A DNA stretch of 64,000 bases, taken from Sva-07 sp963741755 (GTDB lineage: Bacteria; Actinomycetota; Acidimicrobiia; Acidimicrobiales; Ilumatobacteraceae). The DNA lies in NCBI GenBank assembly GCA_963741755.1, contig CAVUJG010000001.1:186001-250000 (forward strand), written 5' to 3'. The translations under genes and the position numbers were made by a program. Each line of letters begins with the position of its first letter. Position 1 is the first letter of the stretch. Below the pieces are notes generated by a model, which saw nothing but the letters and a program-made list of their open reading frames with translations, had not been told where the DNA came from and searched no databases. Positions 56,367 to 64,000 of this stretch are shown one piece after another.

Positions 56367-57560
56367 TCACATTGTGAAGCGCTCGAGGATGGTGCGGCGG
56401 AGTTGCTCTTCGAACACGGGACGGCGCACACGACTCATCAACGGCGCAAGCTCTGGATCCCACGGCGTCTCCGGGACAGATCCCGAGAACTTCGACGACA
56501 CGATCGAACCGCTTCTGCGAAGGGCCTGCTCATAGTCCCGTGCGGTCATCATCCACGGCACGCTGCCGACCCGCTCGCTCAGGAGTCGACTAATCGCGAT
56601 GCCGGACGGGTCGAAGTCGGCGTGTTGGCGAATCTGCGCCCGTCGGTCGCGAGTGGCGCAGCGCTGTGATCACGGCAACGGACGGTTGGCCGGACGAGCA
56701 TACGATCGGCGGGATCGGGCCTTCGAGACGAGTGGCCGCCTCTGCGAGAAGCGACGGAATCTCGACGACGAAAATCGTGCGCCCGGGCGCTTACCGGTCG
56801 CAATGGCCATCGCGTAGTTGGCTGAGGGTGAGTACGAATGGTTCGGGACGGTCGTCGTGGTACGACGCCGTCCTTCAAGGCGCCGAATCGGTCGGGCACG
56901 CCGAGCATCAGGACGGTCGACGACAGCGGGTCGGGGACGACACCGGTCGTCTCCGAGTCCGCACGCCCTCGGCGAGGGATGGCGGTTCGATCGAACAATG
57001 TTCGTCGCCACCGGTGAGAGGACGTGACGTGAACACGAGCGACCGGAATCAAGGGCTATGGGGATCGCCGAACAGGTCGTCGGCAAGCGTCGCCAAGGAC
57101 ACGTCGTCGGTTGGCAGGGGACGAAGCACGGTGATTGCGGCGGTGAGACGAATACGGTGCTCGATGATCGATCCGAGCACGCCGTCTCGTCGGACGACAT
57201 CGACCAGTGTATCAACGAGGCCTCTGGCATCGGTCGAGAGCGTGGCAACGAGCTTCGACAACCTTGCTAGGACCACGTTCCCAAGTCGGTGCTCACCGCG
57301 AAGCTCGGCGGGCTCGGTGCCCGGCGGGCGGCAGCGAATCTGCGACGCACGCTCGCGGCGTGGCTCGGCCAACTGCTGATCCGAGCAGCCGAGTGCGTTC
57401 GCGAGTCTGATCACGTTGAGGTGCATGAGGCCTCCCTCGGAATCAGGCGCGTGAGTCGGCGGTTGTCGTGTCGCGGTGGGGTCCGCTCGGCGGAGTGGGC
57501 CTCGCAGCGTGAGCCGGACTGGATCGTCGCTCGGCCGAATATCGTCGCTCCAGCTCGACG
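56367..57560 (-). pseudogene. jetD: Wadjet type II nuclease subunit JetD (DUF2399/TIGR02679), degraded
   Basis: Conserved blocks in order on the minus strand but in changing frames: LTAAITVLRPLPTDDVSLATLADDLFGDPH (about 57080-57170), ETTGVVPDPLSSTVLMLGVPDRF (about 56880-56950), EPFVLTLSQLRDGHCDR then a TAA (56793-56791) then APGRTIFVVEIPSLLAEAATRLEGPIPPIVCSSGQPSVAVITALRHSRPT, a frame change near 56640, AQIRQHADFDPSGIAISRLL with the TOPRIM-like Asp pair, and VPWMMTARDYEQALRRSGSI...TPWDPELAPLMSRVRRPVFEEQLRRTILERFTM. These match DUF2399 proteins, the DNA-cleaving subunit of Wadjet. At least three frameshifts and an in-frame stop make it unlikely to be functional as read. The 5' limit (about 57,560) is approximate. 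Confidence 0.75.
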
Positions 57561-60500
57561 GAGACCGGTTGCAGACCGGGATTGTCGACCCGTTCGGTAC
57601 AGCACGGTCGTCTGCGGCTTGGAGTTCGTCGGGCGGAGGTCAAGTCGGAGGATCGGCGGTTCGACGGTGACCGTGCCACGTGAGACCGGGTCGACGTCAC
57701 CGGATCGTCGTCGCCGTAGGATGAAGCGGCCGGTTCGGTGATACCTTCGGCAGGTCGGAGTAGAAATCGTGATCGCTCGTGAACACGGCGTCGAGGTCCA
57801 GCGGGAGATGTTGCTGAAAGTTGCAGCGGTGCAGCGGTGTACACCGGCGAACGGTCTTCATTGGAAGGACAGCCGGGGGCAGAACGACGGCGCATCGGAG
57901 CCCCCACAGTGGCGCGGCGTAGTGCGCGGCGTCGAAGGAGCAGCGTGCCGTGGCAGCGCGAAGCGCCACGCCGGTCGAAGTCGGCAGGCCCCTCGGAGTC
58001 GTCGGCTTGTAACCCTCCCAGTCGCGACGGCTGATCTCCAGGCCGAAGCGATGCCAGGCCCGGTAGTCGAGTGTCTCACGCAGGCGGGCATCCCACGGTG
58101 CATTGGTTTCGAGTTGGCGCGGGCCTCCTCGATACGGGACTTGACGAACTCGCGGAGGGCTGCGCTCTGTTCAGCGTCGAGGAAGGCCTGGTTCTGAAGG
58201 AGCAGTCGTCGGGCCTCGGCGAGCGAGGCACGCCGATCGGAAGCGATGTCCCAACGCTTCCGGCCGCCACCCGGCCCGCCTCGGTGACGACCTTGCCGAG
58301 TTGCCCATTGATGTCGTCGATCAACCGATTGGCGCCGCGGATGCGCTCCGCGTGCGCCGTCGGATGTCATCGGCTAGGTCATGCTCGAACAGTTCTTCTA
58401 CGTCTGCGTCGAGTTCGCCACGCGTGTCGACGAGGTCGTGCTCGAGCGTGACGACGAGTGTCATTTAGACGTGTCGTTGCACGCCGCCGGTCACGCCGCG
58501 CAACGTCGACTGACCGTCGGCCGACTGGTCGCGGACGAGCCACTGGTACGACCGTCGAGGAGCGTTGTGTTTCGTGGAGACGCGCGAAGCTCGGTTGGCC
58601 GACCGCGATGGCTGGGGCTGCGTCGATGTCGCCGAGTTCGCCCCGATCGCGGCCGTTGGCAGGACGTGTGACGCCGACGAGGGAGCATCGACGCGGTTGC
58701 TGCGACCTCTGCGTCGGCCGCGAGTCCGTCGCCAAGGAGGCGGACGAACCGTGTGGGTAGCGGTGCGTTGCAACTCGGCATCCGTCCGTTCAACTCGGCA
58801 GCTTCCACCGGGTCGAGCTTGCCCCGACCGCGCAACGTGTAGACGCAATCGGCGAGCTCAACTCCCCGGCCCTCGGCGACACTCTGCCGGGATCGAGGCG
58901 TGGATCTGGTCCAGGGCAACTCGGTACTCGTGTCCGATCATCGACGTCAGCGCCTCGAGTTCGCCCGTTCCCATCGTGCCGTCGTCGGTCCGACGGCTCG
59001 ACGTCGAGTTGCCGGCCAGCGATGCGGTCGACGTACGAGGGTGAGCTGGCGTCATCGGATGATCGAGCGGCGGTCAGTTCCACGTGACATCGAACCGGTC
59101 TGCGGCCTGGGATCACGTCGTCGGGCTGATGGTCGGCCAGGACGTGTCCGACAGGGCGGTCCAGGTCGCGGCCGAGTCGGCGCCACATTGGTCGAGCTCT
59201 CGGCAAATCGTTCGACACGGTCTTCGGCGGCGCTCAGATCGCGTCAGTGATCGGTCTAGCCGGACTCGGCGTCGGCGAGCCGGGCTCGTGATTCGCACCT
59301 CCCGGATCGTGACGCGAGGTCACGACAGGTGGGTGCTGCGTCGAGTTCGGCGCGGACTGCGTCGTCATGGCGGACGAGATCGGCCCGTACGGAGGCGAGA
59401 TGCTTTCGCCGTCGAGTGACGTGCCGAGCGCGTCGTTCACTCGGCTAGCCTCGAGGCGTCGCGTGTGACGACGCTCGCGACCGGTAGCGATCTGATCTTC
59501 ACCGCGCACGCCCGACGGCGCCGATGCGGACGAACCGTCACGCCGACGGCCAGAGAGGTCCTCGCCGATGGCGACGTCATCACGACACGCATCGACGGGA
59601 TCGGCACGCGGTCACCAACCGTTGCGTCGACCCGGCCGAAGCGACGTCGATCACCGACGCGATGGGCCCGCTGCCACAGCTCCGGGTATCCGCCATGGGG
59701 ACACGCACCGACCAAGACATCGGCAAGTGAGGCACCGGCAACAGGCTGGTCACCAAGGACGATGTCAATCGCTCGGTATGCGACGGTCGCCGTCCGACGA
59801 CCATGCGTCGAGCAGCCCGATCGCTCGAGTGCAGCTTCTACTGCGGCGTGCTCGGTTCGTCGGGGCCGCTCGACCAACCAAGCGGGGCACCGTCGGCCGA
59901 CGAGGGCGAGATCGGCGTTCATCTCCCAGGACCCCCGGCGCGAGCGCACCGAACGGCAGATGGTCGTCTCGTCGAGTCCGGCGGGCCCCGAGACCGAGCA
60001 CCAGTTCGTGATGGCTGACCACATGGCATTCCGCACCGGCAGCGCTCCACGGACCTGCGGAGGCGCTCGATCGGTCGTCCGCCTCGACGGGCATCGGCAC
60101 CGCCGCTCGAACGGTGTCGACACCCAACGTCGACGCCGAGGTGACCCACGATGCGAGCTGGCTGGCGAACTGGTCAGCTCGACTGCAACCCCGAACGGCA
60201 GAGCGTTCGGTGTCGACGGCGTCCTCGACGTCGGATACCTCAACCTCGACCTTCGTCGCTACGGCGTCGCGGGATCTGATCGCGTCGGCGTGGTCGACGA
60301 GCGCTGCTCGAACCGCGGAGATCGACGTTCGCCTGTCGTCGATCCAGGCACCGATCATCGACGTGAACACACTCGCCGACCCGGTCGACTCGAGAAGTTC
60401 ACGTGCTTCGCCGACGATGCGCTGGCCGCCGACACGATCGGCGAGCGTACGAAGGTCCTGCTTCACCGTCTCGAGGTTCGAGCGTGCCGTCGTGACCCGC

Positions 60501-61682
60501 TCCCCGGCGACCTCGAGCTCGTCGCGGAGCTCCTCGTCCTCCCCGGTCCTGCTGGCGTGCGCCGCTTCGGCACGCTCGAGTCCCGCGGCGAGCGACTTCA
60601 CGAGCTGGCGTTCGGCGTCGAGATCCTTGCCCTGCCTGACGACATCGCTGTCGCGGAGAGCCAGGATGGCGACGGTGGTCGAGCGGATCTGATCGGCGAC
60701 TTGTCGCTGTTCGACAGCAAGCTTCTCGATCTGTTCCGACGTGTCCGCCAACTTGGCGCGGGCCTCACGCTCGCGGCGCGTCACGTCGTCGCGGGTGCTC
60801 TCGAGCGCGACGGATGTCGTCGGAATGTGCTGCGACCAGCGCTCGTGCGTACGTGCGTTGGCGGGCGCCGAGACGGACGACTTCGCGGACGTCAGCCTCC
60901 AGCTGTGCCAGTTCCTCGCGTCGACGGTCGAGCCGCTCGAATCCCTCGGCGACGGTTGCCAGGTCATGCTCGTCGAGTGGGGGCAGCGCTTCGCTCAGGA
61001 TCTCCGACAACTTGGGTACGTCGAGATTCTGCGACAGCTTCTCCTTGCGCAACGCGAGGAGGGCGCTGATGACCGAGTCGTAGCGGTCTGGACCGAAGCC
61101 GGCGAACAGCGTGTCGGCGACGGCCATGCGGTGATCGGCGCCGGAGTTGTGGACTCGGCCCGTCGTGCCGATGGCGTCGACGAGCGCTTGACGCGAGAGC
61201 GGCACGCGCTGGTCGTCGAGTAGGTGCAGATCGTCTCCGACCGTGAGGGTGGTGGTGAAGAAGTCCGAATCGACTTTGCGGGTGCTGGCCGAGGCCCGGA
61301 GCCGCACGCCGACGGTGAAGGCGTCGGGACCGCGTCGGAACTCGATCCATGCGTACCCGGCGCGGTTGGTGGTGTCGGCGCCGGTCATGATCCTCTCGTA
61401 CAGCCCGCCGCGCGAACTTGGCAGCGGAGGTGAGGCGGTGCGGTGACGCGTTGGCGTCGAGCAGGAACGGGAGCAGCAGTTCGAGCGCCATCGACTTGCC
61501 TGAACCGTTGGGGCCGCGTAGCAGGAGGCGCCCATTGTGGAACGAGAACGTCTCGTCCCAGAAGCGCCAGAGTGCGATCAACCCGGCTCGGGCCGGTCGC
61601 CACCGGTCGGATTCGGTGGCCTCGCGTGGCCGTCGGCCGGATCGTCGACCGGTCGAGGTGGCGGGAGCGTCGTGACGCTCAT
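57561..61682 (-). pseudogene. jetC: Wadjet type II SMC-like ATPase JetC (TIGR02680), degraded
   Basis: ATG at 61682 overlaps the jetB stop (ATGA). Blocks in order: ESDRWRPARAGLIALWRFWDETFSFHNGRLLLRGPNGSGKSMALELLLPFLLDANASP (Walker A near 61,500); GYAWIEFRRGPDAFTVGVRL; LSEILSEALPPLDEHDLATVAEGFERLD; coiled coil (60,400-60,800); LLDAWSSDG and DIVLGDQPVAGASLADVLV; EARRLLLQNQAFLDAEQSAALREFVKSRIEEARA (about 58,150); LDYRAWHRFGLEISRRDWEGY; FAGVHR; LDLDAVFTSDHDFYSDLP. Length (about 4.1 kb) fits the family. At least eight frame changes occur. The ABC signature (SGGE) reads STG, and the Walker B D-E before AFAGVH reads stop-Arg, so the ATPase head is lost by substitutions as well as indels. The 3' limit is approximate. 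Confidence 0.78.
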
Positions 61683-63034
61683 GTGAACTCCAGGTCGAGG
61701 ACGTCGGTCTGTGAGGCTGCGGGCGTGTGTTCGATCGGGTCGGTCGGCCGGTAGCGCGCGACGGCCGGACGAGCTGTGATCGAGCCGTCGTCGTGGACGA
61801 CGACAAGACGATGCGATGCGAGTATGTCGACGGCGTCGGCAGCGAGGAGTTCGGGTCCGTCGGCGACACGGTGTGATTTCGCCCACTTCGGGAACCGCTC
61901 GAGGATGCGGCCCGTGAACGCAACGGTCTGCTCGCGGCTGAGGCTGCTGAGAGCGGTCTGCTCGCCGGCATCCCGCTCGCCGGCATCCCGCTCGCCGGTA
62001 TCTCGAACGACGAGTTCGTCGATGAGGAGGAGCGCCAGTTGCGCCGCGTTGCCATGCGGACCGGGGAAGGTGGAGTCGGTGGCGATCGCATCGGCGTCGA
62101 CGGCGAGCCATCCTTCGGCGCGCTCCTCGACGTGGAGGCCGACAGCCCGCATCTGTTGGCGCAGCCAGCGTCGACCGGACGGGTGATCGACGTACCGGCG
62201 TTCTGCCTCGGTGAGTTCGTCGAAGTGCATCGCTGGGTCGTCGGCGAGTCGACGCCCGAGCGAGTGGCGGACCCAGCGCATCTGCTGCTCGTCACCGATC
62301 TGCTCCCCGGCGTGCTCGGCGTCCGGCGACCGCTCGGACGACCGCACCGGTTCGGCCGATTGGTCGAGTCCATCGGCGTACCGGCTGTGCGCGGCCTCGC
62401 CGTATCTGGGTTCGTCCAGTAGCGCAACCAGCGCATCGTCGAAGGAGGCGTTGGCTGCAAGGTTGCTCGGAGCGGTCGTCCCGACGAGCAGCCGGTGGAG
62501 GCGAGCGGTGTCGGCCTGGAGGAGGGCGTTGCCTTCCGGATCGTCGAGGTAGTCGTCGAGCTTGCCGGCCGACGCCGTCACCGCTCCCCACCGCTGGAGT
62601 GTGAGCAGCGCATCGACGAACGCTGACCGCTCGCGACGCAACTCGCTGTTGAACGCGGCATCGGTCTGGATGGAGCGCGACAACGTTCCGATCGTGGTCA
62701 CCGGGTGCTGGGTGAGCTGCGCTGCAAGCAAACACAGCAGTTGGTAGCGGCGGCGGTCGAATGGCGCGCCTGACCCCCGGGGGCGGCCGAGCGGGCGGGT
62801 CGAGTCAATGATGGCGGCCCGCTTGCCGAGACGTGCGAAACCGGCTGCCGAGTCGACGGCGAGGCGCCACCCGCAGGTGGTTTCGAACCAGTCGACGAGC
62901 CAGGTTGTGTGCCGTGCCACGAGCAAGAAGTCGTCCCGTTCGGAGTCGATGTCGACGAGTGGGTTCCGCAACAGCAGCCGAGCTGCCCGGCTGCGCTCGG
63001 CGTCGAGGTCGTCGGCGAGGTCGATGTCAGGCAC
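61679..63034 (-). CDS. jetB: Wadjet type II subunit JetB (DUF2398/TIGR02678)
   Basis: 451 residues from a GTG at 63034 (VPDIDLADDLDAERSRAARLLLRNPLVD). DUF2398 features: RNPLVDIDSERDDFLLVARHTTWLVDWFETTCGWRLAVDSAAGFARLGKR, FDRRRYQLLCLLAAQLTQHPVTTIGTLSRSI, ERSAFVDALLTLQRWGAVT, and the winged-helix-like RRLADDPAMHFDELTEAERRYVDHPSGRRWLRQ. It is the KiteA-like bridging subunit that binds the SMC subunit JetC. The start overlaps the jetA stop by three bases and its stop overlaps the jetC start, so the operon is translationally coupled. A repeated GERDAGERDAG stretch occurs near residue 365. No frame damage was seen, in contrast to jetC. Confidence 0.88.
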   Translation of the reverse strand: MPDIDLADDLDAERSRAARLLLRNPLVDIDSERDDFLLVARHTTWLVDWFETTCGWRLAVDSAAGFARLGKRAAIIDSTRPLGRPRGSGAPFDRRRYQLLCLLAAQLTQHPVTTIGTLSRSIQTDAAFNSELRRERSAFVDALLTLQRWGAVTASAGKLDDYLDDPEGNALLQADTARLHRLLVGTTAPSNLAANASFDDALVALLDEPRYGEAAHSRYADGLDQSAEPVRSSERSPDAEHAGEQIGDEQQMRWVRHSLGRRLADDPAMHFDELTEAERRYVDHPSGRRWLRQQMRAVGLHVEERAEGWLAVDADAIATDSTFPGPHGNAAQLALLLIDELVVRDTGERDAGERDAGEQTALSSLSREQTVAFTGRILERFPKWAKSHRVADGPELLAADAVDILASHRLVVVHDDGSITARPAVARYRPTDPIEHTPAASQTDVLDLEFT

Positions 63035-64000
63035 TGACGGTCGCCTCCTCGGTCGTCCCGGTCGAAACGCGTGCTGGCTCGATGTCCAGGAGGGTGATGC
63101 TGACGTCGTGGTCCGGACCACGGAACAGCCCGTGGTCGGTCTCGATCGCGGCGACACGGTCGCCGGCGAGTCGGCGGAGCGTCACTTCGACTTGCCCGTC
63201 GAGCGACATGCTGCGACGGACACCGTCGGAATCGAGGGGCGCGGTGAGCGCCTGGCCGAGGAGCCGGAGCAGTTCGGAGAACGTCGCCGGATCGAGCCGC
63301 CCGAACTCCGACAGCATGGCCGCTCCGCCGGCGACGAGCGACTCGCGCACGGCGTGTTCGACAGCGAGGAGCTCGGCCTGGTGGCGTTGACGCTCGGCGC
63401 GTTGGAGCTTCGGGTCGCCGACTGCTGGAGTTCGACCGCGGCTGGAGACCGTGCCGGTGGTGCGCAGCGACGGAGCGACCTCGACCGGTGGTGCCGCGAG
63501 CCATGAGGTGCTCCTTGGCTGCGCTTCGTCGTCGGGATGCACGAGGTGTGCGTGACGAGCGGACCACATGCCGAACGACGCACCAAACAGGCGATGCGCG
63601 TCGACGTCGCTCGGTGCGCCGGAGAAGAGTTCTGCGAGTCGGCGGAAGTCATGGGCGATCGAGTTCGATTGGCGACGCTGGTTCCACCGGTGTTCGAGCA
63701 CCCGGAGGAGTTCGTTGATCGCACTCCGAGCAAAGCCGGTGAGGCTCTCGACACGGGCGAGCGAATCGTCGGTCGGCGAGAACCACTGACGCAACGCGCG
63801 CCATCTCCGGTCGCGTTCGGCGAGCCATCCGATCGACGGGTCGTTGAGTGCGTCGGGAGCCAGGTTCGCCCCGCCGAGTGCTCGGTCGAAGACGTTGGTG
63901 ATCCCGATGTCGGCCAAGGCTGCAATCGTCGTCTCGAGGCGACGTCGACGGCGGTCGACCCCGTCGACGTACTCACGCAGGTAGACGATCGTGCGGCGCT
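63027..64000 (-). CDS. jetA: Wadjet type II subunit JetA (DUF2397/TIGR02677), C-terminal part
   Basis: The frame is open from the right edge of the window (about 323 codons): RRTIVYLREYVDGVDRRRRRLETTIAALADIGITNVFDRAL, VESLTGFARSAINELLRVLEHRWNQRRQSNSIAHDFRRLAELFSGAPSDVDAHRLFGASFGMWSARHAH, ending SITLLDIEPARVSTGTTEEATVSA. This matches the C-terminal half of DUF2397, the kleisin-like subunit of type II Wadjet, which closes the SMC ring around plasmid DNA. First gene of the jetABCD order. Its start lies beyond 64000. No frameshift seen in the part present. Confidence 0.85.
   Translation of the reverse strand, partial: RRTIVYLREYVDGVDRRRRRLETTIAALADIGITNVFDRALGGANLAPDALNDPSIGWLAERDRRWRALRQWFSPTDDSLARVESLTGFARSAINELLRVLEHRWNQRRQSNSIAHDFRRLAELFSGAPSDVDAHRLFGASFGMWSARHAHLVHPDDEAQPRSTSWLAAPPVEVAPSLRTTGTVSSRGRTPAVGDPKLQRAERQRHQAELLAVEHAVRESLVAGGAAMLSEFGRLDPATFSELLRLLGQALTAPLDSDGVRRSMSLDGQVEVTLRRLAGDRVAAIETDHGLFRGPDHDVSITLLDIEPARVSTGTTEEATVSA

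Noticed and set aside
57561..61682. JetC region as several unrelated coiled-coil or plus-strand genes
   Set aside because: Walker A, coiled coil and C-terminal head blocks occur in the order of TIGR02680 on the minus strand; plus-strand ORFs are Arg/Ser-rich shadows.

Overview
The window is high-GC DNA with strong GC3 codon bias. F420-type luciferase-like oxidoreductase, a sigma-B/F-class sigma factor with partner-switching proteins, an EtfD-like Fe-S oxidoreductase, GlgE-pathway genes and a type II Wadjet locus together suggest an actinobacterium; the gene style is reminiscent of Acidimicrobiia (Ilumatobacter-like), but that placement is inference. There is no rRNA gene, no intact tRNA gene and no CRISPR array.

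Layout. 1-7.4 kb: end of a cyclic-nucleotide-binding protein, a membrane Fe-S oxidoreductase, a secreted HExxH protein, and a very large BTAD-kinase-nSTAND regulator whose reading frame is broken at six places. 7.4-14.2 kb: MgtC-like protein, a nitroreductase / type III polyketide synthase / ICMT-like methyltransferase operon, fumarase, MscS channel and small proteins. 14.3-27.4 kb: a tight six-gene alpha-glucan/trehalose operon (glgX, glgE, a treS-maltokinase fusion, malQ, glgB, treZ); treY lies separately at 32-34.6 kb. 27.5-37.7 kb: SDR and LLM oxidoreductases, topoisomerase IB, a JmjC-like cupin, amidohydrolase, DEAD-box helicase. 37.7-53.4 kb: a general-stress region containing a LuxR-type regulator, cardiolipin-synthase-like protein, MscS, Dps, a disulfide oxidoreductase, a sigma-B/F-type sigma factor with its anti-sigma factor, two further RsbW-like kinases, two STAS antagonists, two PP2C phosphatases, CsbD and a 25-residue membrane microprotein. 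Many of these genes carry a recognisable promoter of the form GTTT-N15/16-GGGTA, so they probably form one regulon that includes the sigma operon itself.

53.4-64 kb: two 3' fragments of a tRNA-Gly(CCC) gene (53.47 and 55.98 kb) mark the left ends of two serial insertions. The first holds a truncated IS5-type transposase, an AAA ATPase with iteron-like upstream repeats, and a small membrane/HTH gene. The second holds a type II Wadjet anti-plasmid system (jetA-jetB-jetC-jetD, minus strand). jetA and jetB read cleanly and overlap, whereas jetC and jetD carry many frameshifts, a stop codon, and lost ATPase motifs, so the system looks inactivated.

Single-base frame breaks cluster at 0.2-6.2 kb, 44.7-45.4 kb, 50.1-52.6 kb and 56-62 kb, while 7.4-43 kb has none that I could see. 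In the housekeeping genes they look like consensus/assembly errors. In jetC/jetD, substitutions in catalytic motifs point to real decay.
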